Assembly (NCBI RefSeq): GCF_000970675.1
Contig: NZ_LAJA01000014.1
Coordinates: 186,001-250,000 of the forward strand
Length of the DNA stretch: 64,000 nucleotides
DNA from: Domibacillus tundrae
GTDB taxonomy: Bacteria; Bacillota; Bacilli; Bacillales; Domibacillaceae
Direction: 5' to 3'
Part shown: positions 1 through 8,381 of the stretch, piece after piece
Position numbering within the stretch: position 1 is the stretch's first letter
Layout of the letters: every line of letters begins with the position of its first letter
Notes under the pieces: model-generated
Told to the model about the DNA's origin: nothing
What the model saw: only the letters and a program-made list of their open reading frames with translations
Databases searched by the model: none
Translations under genes and position numbers: made by a program

Positions 1-510
1 TTATTTTTGTACCAACTACTTAAATACACATATGCATCAGGACCTTACAATGTAATCGGCGGTTTTATTATTCCTGGTCTTGCATTTGGCGGTCTTATGC
101 TTGCGCCGTTTATCGATCGCGGACCAAAACGCCGTCCGCTTGAGCGTCCATTTGCAACCGGCTTTATGATGCTCTCTCTTGCGGCAATCATTTTCCTTAC
201 ATGGGAATCTGTTGACGCGGTAGATTGGAAAGCAAAAGAAGCACAAGGGGCAATTGTCGAAGAAGCGGCCATTGACACGAATTCTGATGGATTCAAAATT
301 TATCAGGAAAATGGCTGTATTAACTGTCACGGTGATACATTATCGGGCGGGGCAGCTGCACCATCTCTTGTCGGCACAGGCCTGACACCGGAAGAAATCG
401 CGGAAATCGCGAAAAACGGTAAAGGATCAATGCCGCCGGGTATGTACAAAGGAAATGACGAAGACCTCGTTAAGCTGTCTGAATTCATTTCAACACTCGA
501 AGCAGAATAA
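1..510 (+). CDS. qcrC: Menaquinol:cytochrome c reductase cytochrome c subunit QcrC, 5' truncated by window edge
   Basis: This is the C-terminal part of the cytochrome b/c fusion subunit of the menaquinol-cytochrome c reductase, a membrane complex of the respiratory chain. The frame is open from base 1, and the first residues continue the family's conserved FLYQLLKY stretch, so the true start lies outside the window. Two membrane helices (about residues 15-35 and 50-65) are followed by a c-type haem domain with CINCH as the haem attachment motif and a methionine in GSMPPGM as the likely axial ligand. A terminator follows directly, so qcrC ends its operon. Confidence 0.95.
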   Translation, partial: LFLYQLLKYTYASGPYNVIGGFIIPGLAFGGLMLAPFIDRGPKRRPLERPFATGFMMLSLAAIIFLTWESVDAVDWKAKEAQGAIVEEAAIDTNSDGFKIYQENGCINCHGDTLSGGAAAPSLVGTGLTPEEIAEIAKNGKGSMPPGMYKGNDEDLVKLSEFISTLEAE

Positions 511-512
511 TC

Positions 513-549
513 AAAAAGGACTGTCCGACTTGCTCGGCGGTCCTTTTTT
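513..549 (+). terminator. Intrinsic terminator after qcrC
   Basis: The arms AAAAAGGAC (513-521) and GTCCTTTTT (540-548) enclose a shorter inner CCGA/TCGG stem and lead into a run of T. It lies two bases after the qcrC stop codon. Confidence 0.85.
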
Positions 550-567
550 TTCGATGGAGGGTACGGG

Positions 568-1146
568 ATGCTGTCTTTTCTTTTATCGAACCGCTCGTTT
601 ATGTGGGCGCTTTTTCTTATTAATTTACTTGGAACTATTTACGGTTACATATGGTATATGCCACAGCTTAAGCAAACAGATGCTATTTTTCTCCCGTTCG
701 TTCCGGATAGTCCGACAGCGAGCTTGTTTTTTACGATTGCGCTGCTTGGCCTGTTCGTAGGCCGTCATTGGGGATTGATGCAGGCATTGGCTGTTATGAC
801 GTTGTTTAAGTACGGCATATGGGCAGTTGTCATGAACATATTGACGCTTGTGGTAACCGGAGATCTTTCTTGGCTCGGCTGGATGCTTGTCGCCTCACAC
901 TTTGGCATGGCTGTACAGGGATTGCTTTACGCGCCATTTTTCCGGGTAAAACCGATTCACTTGATCATTGCATCGGTTTGGACCGTTCATAACGAAATAA
1001 TTGATTACGTATACATGCAATACCCGGTTTATTCACAGCTTCATTTATATATTCAGGAAATCGGCTATTTTACTTTCTGGCTTAGTATCTTCTCCATCTT
1101 GATCACATGGTGGGTATGTGTCCGTTCAAAACGATTAATCTGGTAA
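568..1146 (+). CDS. ypjA: DUF1405 membrane protein YpjA
   Basis: A 192-residue integral membrane protein of the DUF1405 family; its biochemical role is not known. About five to six hydrophobic segments span most of its length, with WGLMQ and VHNEIIDY among the polar motifs between helices. The ATG at 568 has GGAGGG just upstream. It occupies the ypjA position directly after qcrC, as in Bacillus subtilis. Confidence 0.8.
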   Translation: MLSFLLSNRSFMWALFLINLLGTIYGYIWYMPQLKQTDAIFLPFVPDSPTASLFFTIALLGLFVGRHWGLMQALAVMTLFKYGIWAVVMNILTLVVTGDLSWLGWMLVASHFGMAVQGLLYAPFFRVKPIHLIIASVWTVHNEIIDYVYMQYPVYSQLHLYIQEIGYFTFWLSIFSILITWWVCVRSKRLIW

Positions 1147-1207
1147 CAAGCGGCATCATCTTCCTGTCCATCCGCATATACTAAAGGAGCGGATGGGGGG
1201 ATAGAGA

Positions 1208-1414
1208 GTGGAAAAAATCATCGCGTTTATATGGAGTTTCCTTCTCATATTTGTGCCGGTTAGCGGAGCAGAAGGACTGGACCCGGAAAAAAACGAACAG
1301 CTTATTCATGTAACAGCTTTAACAGGCAGCGTAATTATAATATCGCTTTTATATACAGGAAGAAAAAAATATAAAGGGATGCAAAAGAAAAGGGATCGTG
1401 AGCGTAATCTTTGA
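1208..1414 (+). CDS. Short signal-peptide/TM protein in the ypjB position, probable shortened YpjB
   Basis: A 68-residue protein starting with GTG, preceded by a GGGGGGAT stretch. It has an N-terminal hydrophobic signal segment (residues 4-20), a short polar linker and a second membrane helix (about 36-50) followed by a basic tail GRKKYKG. It lies where ypjB, a sporulation protein of about 260 residues with a signal peptide and a C-terminal anchor, is found in related Bacilli. The inferred picture is a YpjB that kept both ends and lost the extracellular middle, but an unrelated small membrane protein cannot be excluded. Confidence 0.5.
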   Translation: MEKIIAFIWSFLLIFVPVSGAEGLDPEKNEQLIHVTALTGSVIIISLLYTGRKKYKGMQKKRDRERNL

Positions 1415-1488
1415 CGCATAGGGGTATTAATCGATAAAATAAAATTAAGACAAAATACGACAATAGTAATGGAGGTAGATGGATTTAC

Positions 1489-2169
1489 ATGATCTGGATT
1501 GTTTATTTTGCCCTGCTGATCCTGTTGCCGCTTTGGGCGCAATTTAAGGTGAAAAGCACGTATAAAAAATACTCGAAAGTACCGGTTTCAACTGGGATTA
1601 CGGGTGCAGAAGCGGCACGCCGCATTTTAGATGACAACGGCTTGCAGCACGTAAAGGTAGTGGAGTCACACGGTTTTTTGAGTGACCATTATAACCCGAT
1701 GACCAAAACCGTCAACTTGTCTCCAAATAACTTTCATGACCATTCCATTGCCGGTGCCGCTGTTGCAGCACATGAGGTCGGCCACGCGATTCAAGACAAA
1801 GTCGGCTATGCGTTTCTCCGCTTTCGCCATGCTCTTGTGCCGGTAGCCAATATTAGCTCAAACATGTCGTGGATTTTCATTATGATCGGTATTTTCGCAC
1901 AAGCAACGAATATGCTTTTGCTTGGGATCGTTTTAATGGCCGCGGGGGTTTTGTTCCAAGTAATTACCTTACCAGTTGAGTTTAATGCCTCGAACCGTGC
2001 GATGGATCAAATTGTTGCATCCGGGATTATCCGTAATGATGAAGAACGGGAAGCACGCAAAGTGTTAAATGCAGCGGCTATGACATATGTGGCAGCCGCA
2101 GCTGTTGCAGTGCTGGAACTTGTCCGTCTTGTGTTAATGTACACAGGTATGACACAGAGCGAAGATTAA
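1489..2169 (+). CDS. Membrane zinc metallopeptidase, YugP/Zn_peptidase_2 family
   Basis: A 226-residue protein with an N-terminal membrane anchor, the zinc-peptidase motif HEVGH (about residues 94-98, reading AAHEVGHAIQ) and two to three further membrane helices in the second half. The C-terminal conserved stretch contains EFNASNRAMD. The family is predicted to be a membrane-embedded neutral zinc protease; its substrate is unknown. The ATG at 1489 follows GGAGGTAG. It lies in the qcrC-ypjA-dapB neighbourhood between the shortened ypjB-like gene and ypjC. Confidence 0.85.
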   Translation: MIWIVYFALLILLPLWAQFKVKSTYKKYSKVPVSTGITGAEAARRILDDNGLQHVKVVESHGFLSDHYNPMTKTVNLSPNNFHDHSIAGAAVAAHEVGHAIQDKVGYAFLRFRHALVPVANISSNMSWIFIMIGIFAQATNMLLLGIVLMAAGVLFQVITLPVEFNASNRAMDQIVASGIIRNDEEREARKVLNAAAMTYVAAAAVAVLELVRLVLMYTGMTQSED

Positions 2170-2183
2170 TTAAGAAAGGCGCA

Positions 2184-2282
2184 AGGTGCCTGCCTATCGG
2201 CGACAAGCGTAAGACGAGCACTGGCGGAGGCGCTTTTTGCCTCCAGAAGAGCTTGGATTATGACCTCGAGCCGATGGCACCT
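2184..2282. repeat. Intergenic repeat element, short copy, with AGGTGCC/GGCACCT ends
   Basis: This 99-bp segment begins with AGGTGCC and ends with its inverse GGCACCT. Its first 70 bases match, in opposite orientation, the element at 10512-10680, including the shared words ATCGGCGACAAGC and GCACTGGCGGAGGCG. Compared with the other copy it has lost about 70 bp near its right end. It contains an inner hairpin GGAGGC/GCCTCC and no coding potential. Confidence 0.75.
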
Positions 2283-2326
2283 GAAGCTAGACACTGTTCA
2301 AAAATATATACTTTCTTATCTTTTGA

Positions 2327-2357
2327 AAAAACACCGGAGGACTTCTTCGGTGTTTTT
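2327..2357 (-). terminator. Intrinsic terminator of ypjC (minus strand)
   Basis: AAAAACACCG at 2327-2336 pairs with CGGTGTTTTT at 2348-2357. Read on the minus strand the hairpin immediately follows the ypjC stop codon and ends in T. The A/T flanks make it usable in both directions. Confidence 0.85.
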
Positions 2358-3230
2358 CTACTTTTCAATCGGCTGCTTGTTTTCATCAAGCGTAAATCCT
2401 TCGCCGAATACGTCATGAACGACGGTGACCGATACAAATGCATGGGGGTCAACGGCGTGAATAATATTCTTCAGGCGGACGATTTCATTTTTACCAACAA
2501 CGCAGTATAAGACGTCACGTTCTTGTTTTGTAAAAGAACCGTACCCCTTTAAAATCGTCACACCGCGGTCCATCCGTTTATTAATTTCTTCGGCGATTTC
2601 CCCGTGAGCCGAAGAAATAATCATCGCCCCACGTGCCGCATATGCGCCTTCCTGCATAAAATCAATCACGCGGGCGGCAGTAAAGACGGCAACAAGTGTG
2701 TACATCGCTTCCCGATAATCGATATATGTAAGAAAAGACGCAATAATGACTGTTGCATCAAATAAAAACATCGTTTTTCCCATACTCACCTGCCGGTATT
2801 TGTGCATCAGCCGTGCAATAATGTCCACTCCGCCTGTCGTACCACCATAACGAAATGTAATGCCGAGGCCGACACCGATAAATACCCCCGCAAACAAAGC
2901 CGCGAGAAATAAGTCATCGTGCAGCGGAATATGGAACTGCCAGCGCTGGAAAATCCATAAAAAGAACGAAACGCTGAATGTGCCAATCAATGTGTAGTAA
3001 AACGACACACGACCGAGCAGCTTCCATCCGATGAAGAAAAGCGGAATGTTCAAAACTAGGTTGGAGTAGGACGGATCAATGTCAAATAAACTGTACAATA
3101 GGAGCGTAATACCCGTGAAACCGCCTTCAGCCAAATTGTTTTGCATGTTAAAATGAACAAGTCCGAACGAAAAAATGGCTGAGCCGATTAAAATAAAGAT
3201 GATGTTTTTTACTTTTATGCCTGGCTTCAT
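2358..3230 (-). CDS. ypjC: YitT-family membrane protein YpjC (DUF161-DUF2179)
   Basis: A 290-residue protein with about five or six N-terminal membrane helices (YitT_membrane/DUF161), including the glycine-rich segment FRYGGTTGGVD, followed by a cytosolic DUF2179 domain from about residue 215 (GYGSFTKQERDVLYCVVGKNE). Function is unknown; the domain pair is typical of the family. It is transcribed against its neighbours, as is ypjC in Bacillus subtilis, and starts about 80 bp from the divergent ypjD. Confidence 0.88.
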   Translation of the reverse strand: MKPGIKVKNIIFILIGSAIFSFGLVHFNMQNNLAEGGFTGITLLLYSLFDIDPSYSNLVLNIPLFFIGWKLLGRVSFYYTLIGTFSVSFFLWIFQRWQFHIPLHDDLFLAALFAGVFIGVGLGITFRYGGTTGGVDIIARLMHKYRQVSMGKTMFLFDATVIIASFLTYIDYREAMYTLVAVFTAARVIDFMQEGAYAARGAMIISSAHGEIAEEINKRMDRGVTILKGYGSFTKQERDVLYCVVGKNEIVRLKNIIHAVDPHAFVSVTVVHDVFGEGFTLDENKQPIEK

Positions 3231-3313
3231 AAAGTTCTCCTTTTTTATAGTGACGAATGAAAAGAAAAAATTGCACTGTCCTTATATAATATGTACCATA
3301 TAGGAGAAAGAAA

Positions 3314-3658
3314 GTGGTGAAAAAAATGGATAAATCAATGCGTGACATGCAAAAAGAAGTAGATAACTACATCAGCCAGTTTAAAGAAGGCTATTTTAGC
3401 CCGCTTGCCATGATGGCACGCCTTACGGAAGAAATAGGAGAGCTTGCCCGTGAAGTGAATCATTATTACGGAGAAAAGCCGAAAAAATCTTCAGAAGAAG
3501 AAAAAACAATCGAAGAAGAACTCGGTGATGTGCTGTTCGTGGCGATTTGTCTGGCGAATTCACTCGATATTGATTTGCAGACAGCGCACGACCGGGTGAT
3601 GAATAAATTCCAGACGAGAGACAAAGACCGCTGGACGAAAATTGAGGAGGAAAAATAA
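3314..3658 (+). CDS. ypjD: MazG-like nucleotide pyrophosphohydrolase YpjD
   Basis: A 114-residue all-helical NTP pyrophosphohydrolase-type protein. The metal-binding signature is visible as EEIGELAREV (EExxE) and EEELGDVLF (ExxD). Such enzymes split nucleoside triphosphates into monophosphate and pyrophosphate; the natural substrate is not known. AGGAG at 3302-3306 fits a GTG start at 3314; an ATG at 3326 is further from the ribosome site. Its stop codon abuts the dapB start, so the two are surely co-transcribed. Confidence 0.88.
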   Translation: MVKKMDKSMRDMQKEVDNYISQFKEGYFSPLAMMARLTEEIGELAREVNHYYGEKPKKSSEEEKTIEEELGDVLFVAICLANSLDIDLQTAHDRVMNKFQTRDKDRWTKIEEEK

Positions 3659-4456
3659 ATGAGCAGCATTCGTGTCATTATTGCGGGCCCGCGCGGCCGC
3701 ATGGGAATAGAGGCCATTAAAATGGTGATGGATACTCCGGAATTCGAGCTGGTGGCGGTACTTGATCGGAAATATGGCGGAGAAACACTGGAAGATATCG
3801 GGTTCACCGGTTCACAGGCGCCGATTTATACGGATGTGAAAGATTGTTTTTCCGAGCATCAGGCAGACGTGCTCATTGATTTGACGACGCCGGAATTTGG
3901 TTACTTACATACAAAAACAGCGCTTGAACACGGCATCCGTCCTGTTGTGGGGACGACTGGCTTCACCGATAATCAGCTGTTAGAATTAAAAGAGCTGTCG
4001 GAATCAAAAGAGCTTGGCTGCATTATCGCACCAAACTTCGCAATCGGTGCCGTCTTAATGATGAAATTTTCACAAATAGCGGCTAAATATTTCAGCGATG
4101 TGGAAATTATCGAGCTTCATCATGATAAAAAACTCGATGCCCCGTCCGGAACGGCTGTGAAAACGGCGCAAATGATAAACGACATTCGCGAACCGAAAAA
4201 ACAAGGGCATCCTGATGAAAAAGAAACGATTCCGGGTGCGCGCGGAGCCGAAATGAGTGGCATGCATATTCATAGTGTCAGACTGCCTGGATTAATTGCC
4301 CATCAACAAGTGTTGTTCGGCGCAGATGGTGAAACGCTGACGATCCGCCACGATTCGTATAATCGGGCTTCCTTTATGTCCGGTGTGAAAGTGTGTGTGG
4401 AAACCGTTATGAAAACGAAAACGCTCGTGTATGGCCTTGAAAATATTTTAGATTAA
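3659..4456 (+). CDS. dapB: 4-hydroxy-tetrahydrodipicolinate reductase
   Basis: DapB reduces 4-hydroxy-tetrahydrodipicolinate with NAD(P)H in the lysine and diaminopimelate pathway, which also supplies dipicolinate to spores. The 265-residue protein has the nucleotide-binding loop GPRGRMG at the N terminus, GTTGFT, the APNFAIGA segment and the catalytic [13 protein letters not shown] block around residue 160. The ATG follows the ypjD stop without a gap, which implies translational coupling. Length and order match the Bacillus locus. Confidence 0.97.
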   Translation: MSSIRVIIAGPRGRMGIEAIKMVMDTPEFELVAVLDRKYGGETLEDIGFTGSQAPIYTDVKDCFSEHQADVLIDLTTPEFGYLHTKTALEHGIRPVVGTTGFTDNQLLELKELSESKELGCIIAPNFAIGAVLMMKFSQIAAKYFSDVEIIELHHDKKLDAPSGTAVKTAQMINDIREPKKQGHPDEKETIPGARGAEMSGMHIHSVRLPGLIAHQQVLFGADGETLTIRHDSYNRASFMSGVKVCVETVMKTKTLVYGLENILD

Positions 4457-4468
4457 TGGGGGATTTCG

Positions 4469-4846
4469 ATGAACATTGCACTTATTGCGCATGATAAGAA
4501 AAAAGATGACTTGATTGAATTTGTGGATCTTCATAAAGATATTTTTGGCTATCATACGCTTTTTGCGACGGGAACCACAGGAACCCGTGTAATGGAAAAA
4601 ACAGGACTGGATGTTCACCGCTTTCAATCAGGACCGCTTGGAGGCGATCAGGAAATTGGCGCGAGGATTGCCCGTGGTGAAATGGACTTTGTCTTTTTCT
4701 TCCGTGATCCGCTTACTGCACAGCCACATGAGCCGGATGTAACGGCGCTTGTTCGTCTTTGTGACGTATATTCTGTGCCGCTTGCGACAAATCTTGGCAC
4801 AGCGCGCGTTTTAATTGATGGGATTATTGAGGAACAGAGTGAATGA
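4469..4846 (+). CDS. mgsA: Methylglyoxal synthase
   Basis: MgsA converts dihydroxyacetone phosphate to methylglyoxal and phosphate, a bypass of lower glycolysis. The 125-residue length is standard. Visible family motifs are HDKKKDDL near the start, the phosphate-binding TGTTG, the catalytic region [13 protein letters not shown] and the FFRDPL block. It lies 12 bp after dapB behind a GGGGGA ribosome site. In Bacillus subtilis bshB1 follows; here bshA follows directly. Confidence 0.97.
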   Translation: MNIALIAHDKKKDDLIEFVDLHKDIFGYHTLFATGTTGTRVMEKTGLDVHRFQSGPLGGDQEIGARIARGEMDFVFFFRDPLTAQPHEPDVTALVRLCDVYSVPLATNLGTARVLIDGIIEEQSE

Positions 4847-4862
4847 TCGGCAGGGGAGATAG

Positions 4863-6002
4863 ATGGGATTAAACATTGGTATTACATGCTATCCGACAGT
4901 AGGCGGATCAGGCGTTGTCGCAACAGAACTTGGCAAGCTGCTGGCGGAAAAAGGGCATACGATTCACTTTATTACATCGGCTGTTCCATTCAGGTTAAAC
5001 CGGATGTATCATAATATCTTTTTTCACCAAGTAGAAGTCAATCAATATTCGGTTTTTCAGTATCCTCCTTATGATATTGCGCTGGCGAGTAAGATGGCCG
5101 ATATCATACAGCGGGAAAAGCTTGATATTTTGCACGTCCATTATGCGATACCGCATGCGGTGTGCGCGATTTTGGCCAAACAAATGGCAAAGTCAAATGT
5201 GAAAATTGTCACGACGCTGCACGGAACAGACATTACGGTGCTCGGATCGGATTCTGCGCTCACGCCCGCGATTAAATTTGGCATTGAACAGTCGGATGCA
5301 GTAACAGCTGTGTCTGATTCTCTCGTTAGGCAGACGAAGGATATGATCGCGCCGGAAAAAGATATTGAGACAGTATACAACTTTATCGATGAGCGGGTGT
5401 ATCGTCCGGTTTCAGCTTATCATTTAAAAAAAGAATTCGGGATTAGAGACGATGAAAAAGTCGTGATTCATGTATCCAATTTCCGGGCGGTGAAACGTGT
5501 GACAGATGTAGTAAAAGTGTTCGCCAATATCGCGGAACAAATGCCAGCGAAGCTGCTTCTTGTCGGGGACGGTCCCGAAATGACGGTCGTCTGCCGGCTG
5601 GCGGAATCACTTGGACTGGAAGGACGGGTGTTATATCTCGGCAAGCAGGACAATGTAGAAGAATTGTACGCGATTAGTGACGTAAAGCTATTATTATCAG
5701 AGAAAGAAAGCTTCGGCCTTGTAGCGCTTGAAGCAATGGCGTGCGGAGTGCCGTGTATCGGAACAAACGCTGGCGGAATTCCCGAAGTCATTGAAGATGG
5801 AGAAAATGGTTTTGTGCGCCCGATTGGCGATATAAACGCCATTAGTGAAGCGGCTATTCAGTTGCTGACGAATGATTCGTTGTATACACGCATAAAACAG
5901 CGGGCGATCGAAACAGTTCAAGAACGGTTTCATTCATCTGATATCGTGCGTCAATACGAAAGCGTCTATTACGGTCTGATAAAGGAGACTGTTCATGATT
6001 GA
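4863..6002 (+). CDS. bshA: N-acetyl-alpha-D-glucosaminyl L-malate synthase (bacillithiol step 1)
   Basis: BshA is a GT4 glycosyltransferase joining UDP-GlcNAc and L-malate in the first step of bacillithiol synthesis. The 379-residue protein shows the N-terminal [12 protein letters not shown] loop, [18 protein letters not shown] and the C-terminal donor-binding block [16 protein letters not shown] (about 280-296). GGGGAG lies ahead of the ATG. It overlaps cca by 8 bp. The deacetylase gene bshB1, usually directly upstream, is missing here. Confidence 0.95.
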   Translation: MGLNIGITCYPTVGGSGVVATELGKLLAEKGHTIHFITSAVPFRLNRMYHNIFFHQVEVNQYSVFQYPPYDIALASKMADIIQREKLDILHVHYAIPHAVCAILAKQMAKSNVKIVTTLHGTDITVLGSDSALTPAIKFGIEQSDAVTAVSDSLVRQTKDMIAPEKDIETVYNFIDERVYRPVSAYHLKKEFGIRDDEKVVIHVSNFRAVKRVTDVVKVFANIAEQMPAKLLLVGDGPEMTVVCRLAESLGLEGRVLYLGKQDNVEELYAISDVKLLLSEKESFGLVALEAMACGVPCIGTNAGGIPEVIEDGENGFVRPIGDINAISEAAIQLLTNDSLYTRIKQRAIETVQERFHSSDIVRQYESVYYGLIKETVHD

Positions 6003-7188
6003 GCATCCTTTTTTTCAGCAGGCACTTCCGGTTATTGAACGTCTTGAAGAAGCTGGTTATGAAGCGTACTTTGTCGGCGGGGCGGTCCGCGATCTTTTTT
6101 TAAGTCGCCCCATTCATGATGTGGACATTGCTACATCGGCCACACCGCCTGAAGTGAAAAACGTCTTCACGCATACCGTTGATGTCGGCATCGATCACGG
6201 CACCGTTCTTGTTTTGCATAACGGGACCGGATTCGAAGTGACGACGTTTCGAACCGAATCTCTATACAGTGATTTCAGGCGGCCGGACCATGTTGAATTT
6301 GTCCGGTCTCTTTATGAGGATTTAAAGCGGCGTGATTTTACGATGAATGCCATGGCTATGAATAAAGACGGGGAATGGATTGACCCATTTCACGGGAAAG
6401 ACGATATTCAAAAGGGCATTATTCGGACGGTTGGCCGTGCAGTCGAGCGTTTTTCAGAGGATGCGCTTCGAATGATGCGGGCAGCACGGTTTGTGAGCCA
6501 GCTGTCTTTTGACCTTGATGCTGAAACAAAACAAGCAATGACTGAAAATGCGCCGCTGCTTGGCCATATTGCCGTTGAGCGAAAGCTGAATGAAATGGAT
6601 AAACTGTTGGCGGGACGTGACAAACACCGTGCCTTGTCTGTCCTCATTGAAACAACTTTATATCAATTCCTGCCAGGTTTAGCTGAACGGAAGCAGGCGC
6701 TTATCCGTTTAGCAGCATTGTCGCTTGAACGATTAACAGCGGAACAAGTATGGGTAACAGCGGCGTATTTATGTGCAAATAACGATGCAAAGTCATTTTT
6801 AACGGATTGGCGACTGCCGCAAAAAAGAATCAAGCGAATTGTCCGAAGTATCCATACATTAAAGCAGCTGCAGTCAAAAGGCGCCAGCGATTGGCTGTTC
6901 TTCCAGTCGGGGCTCCAATCAGCGGTTGACAGTACAATGGCTGCAGCCGTTTTGTCTGGTGAAGAAGTGGATATAAAAGAAGTGACCAGCCGCTTTGAAT
7001 TGCTTCCGATCATAAGCCGCCGCGATCTTGCGATTACCGGAAAAGAGCTAATGGAGTGGGCGGACAAGCCACGCGGTGCGTGGATTAAAGATGTGCTTGA
7101 ACGAACAGAACGAGCGGTTATCGCCGGTGATATTCGAAATGACCGAATGGAAATTGAAAGGTGGCTGCGCGCATGCAATCTTCTGTAA
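5995..7188 (+). CDS. cca: CCA tRNA nucleotidyltransferase
   Basis: This class II enzyme adds or repairs the CCA end of tRNAs. The 397-residue protein has the polymerase-beta-type catalytic core GGAVRDLFL with the metal-binding DVDIAT pair, the [11 protein letters not shown] motif near residue 115 and the downstream [12 protein letters not shown] helix motif. It overlaps bshA upstream and birA downstream, which suggests coupled translation within one operon. Confidence 0.96.
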   Translation: MIEHPFFQQALPVIERLEEAGYEAYFVGGAVRDLFLSRPIHDVDIATSATPPEVKNVFTHTVDVGIDHGTVLVLHNGTGFEVTTFRTESLYSDFRRPDHVEFVRSLYEDLKRRDFTMNAMAMNKDGEWIDPFHGKDDIQKGIIRTVGRAVERFSEDALRMMRAARFVSQLSFDLDAETKQAMTENAPLLGHIAVERKLNEMDKLLAGRDKHRALSVLIETTLYQFLPGLAERKQALIRLAALSLERLTAEQVWVTAAYLCANNDAKSFLTDWRLPQKRIKRIVRSIHTLKQLQSKGASDWLFFQSGLQSAVDSTMAAAVLSGEEVDIKEVTSRFELLPIISRRDLAITGKELMEWADKPRGAWIKDVLERTERAVIAGDIRNDRMEIERWLRACNLL

Positions 7189-8147
7189 AACATAAGCTGC
7201 TTGAAGTGTTTTCAAAAGCAGATGGCGATTTTGTATCCGGTCAGGCGCTGGCAGACAGCATTGGCTGTTCAAGGACAGCGGTATGGAAGCATATTGAATC
7301 GCTGCGGCAGGAAGGCTTTGAATTGGAAGCGGTACGCAACAAAGGCTACCGGATCAAATCAAAGCCCGATAAAGTCAGTGAAAATGAATTATTGATCGGA
7401 CTTGAAACAGAGCGTCTCGGTAAACACGTGGTGTTCAGAGAAACCGTTGAATCAACGCAAAAAGAAGCACATAAAATTGCGGAAGAAGCAGTTGAAGGGA
7501 CACTTGTGATCGCGGAAGAGCAAACAGCAGGACGCGGCCGCATGACACGGCCGTGGCACTCCCCGAAATATACCGGCATTTGGATGAGCCTTATTTTAAA
7601 ACCAGATTTACCGCCGTTTAAAGCACCACAATTTACGCTTATCGCAGCAGTCGCCGTGGCAGAAGCGATCCGTGATACGGCTGGACTGAATCCGGAAATT
7701 AAATGGCCGAATGATCTGCTTCTGAACGGAAAAAAAATTACCGGCATTTTAACAGAGCTTCAGGCGGATTCGGATCGAATCCGCTCCATTATTATTGGCA
7801 TTGGCATGAATGTCAACCAGCAAACGTTTCCTGAGGAGCTGGCTGGCATTGCGACGTCGCTGGCGATTGAAAAAGGAGAGCCAGTACCGCGTGCAAAGCT
7901 CGTTCAAGCCATTTTAAAAAACATGGAAGTATATTATGCGGAATATATAGAAAACGGTTTTGGTACCATAAAAGAAAAATGGGAATCCTTTGCTGTTTCA
8001 ATCGGACGACAGCTCATTGCCCGCACGATTAGCGGCACGATTCGGGGCAAAGCGCTCGGTATTACCGAAGAAGGCGTGCTAAAGCTTCAGGATGAGAACG
8101 GTGTCATTCATGATATTTATTCAGCGGATATCGAAATCGAACAGTAG
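7173..8147 (+). CDS. birA: Bifunctional biotin ligase/biotin operon repressor BirA
   Basis: BirA attaches biotin to carboxylase carrier domains and, as biotinyl-AMP complex, represses biotin genes. An N-terminal winged helix (about residues 1-60, CSRTAVWKHIESL) precedes the ligase core with the adenylate loop GRGRMTRPWHS, KWPNDLL and GILTEL. I chose ATG 7173 because AAAGGTGG at 7157-7164 sits 8 bp upstream and the length matches the family; a GTG at 7161 would lie inside the ribosome site. It overlaps the cca end by 16 bp. Confidence 0.93.
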   Translation: MQSSVKHKLLEVFSKADGDFVSGQALADSIGCSRTAVWKHIESLRQEGFELEAVRNKGYRIKSKPDKVSENELLIGLETERLGKHVVFRETVESTQKEAHKIAEEAVEGTLVIAEEQTAGRGRMTRPWHSPKYTGIWMSLILKPDLPPFKAPQFTLIAAVAVAEAIRDTAGLNPEIKWPNDLLLNGKKITGILTELQADSDRIRSIIIGIGMNVNQQTFPEELAGIATSLAIEKGEPVPRAKLVQAILKNMEVYYAEYIENGFGTIKEKWESFAVSIGRQLIARTISGTIRGKALGITEEGVLKLQDENGVIHDIYSADIEIEQ

Positions 8148-8164
8148 TCAAATGAATGAGTGCC

Positions 8165-8173
8165 TGTTATAAT
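8165..8173 (+). promoter_or_regulatory. Extended -10 promoter of the panBCD leader
   Basis: TG-T-TATAAT at 8165-8173 is a consensus extended -10 element. No good -35 hexamer lies 17 bp upstream, which is usual for extended -10 promoters. It starts just after the birA stop, so panBCD has its own transcript. Confidence 0.65.
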
Positions 8174-8179
8174 AATCGT

Positions 8180-8343
8180 GAACAGGGCGGTATCATTCTT
8201 GAGCTGCACCGCGTTCAACTCGTATAGCGCGTTTCTATAAGACAAACACTGCCTTGATCCGGACGGACAGGGACAGAGGGTCGAAACATTCATCCGTTTA
8301 TAACGGGTCCTTCTGCTCTTTTTCGGGCAGCAGGACCCTTTTT
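8180..8343 (+). ncRNA. Structured panBCD leader RNA, candidate pan-motif with terminator/antiterminator
   Basis: About 165 nt of leader precede a Rho-independent terminator placed upstream of panB, the layout of an attenuator. Near its start GAAC-GCGGT pairs with ACCGC-GTTC across a 3-nt bulge, and TATAG/CTATA forms a second hairpin. CAGAGGG (8274-8280) can pair with CCTTCTG (8309-8315) in the terminator's 5' arm, a possible antiterminator. Conserved pan-motif RNAs are known upstream of panB in Bacillus; assignment to that family is by position and bulged-stem shape only, so it is an inference. The ligand is unknown. Confidence 0.55.
8305..8343 (+). terminator. Leader terminator upstream of panB
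   Basis: GGGTCCT (8305-8311) pairs with AGGACCC (8332-8338), extended inside by CTGC/GCAG, then five T. It ends 38 bp before panB, so reading of panBCD requires read-through. Confidence 0.85.
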
Positions 8344-8381
8344 CGTTGTTTCGTCTCCTCTAATCAAAAGGAGGAAGCAAA

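Noticed and set aside
3262-3290. TTGCAC and TATAAT as a promoter for ypjD-dapB
   Set aside because: The hexamers are only 8 bp apart; a TACCAT at correct spacing exists but is too weak to call.
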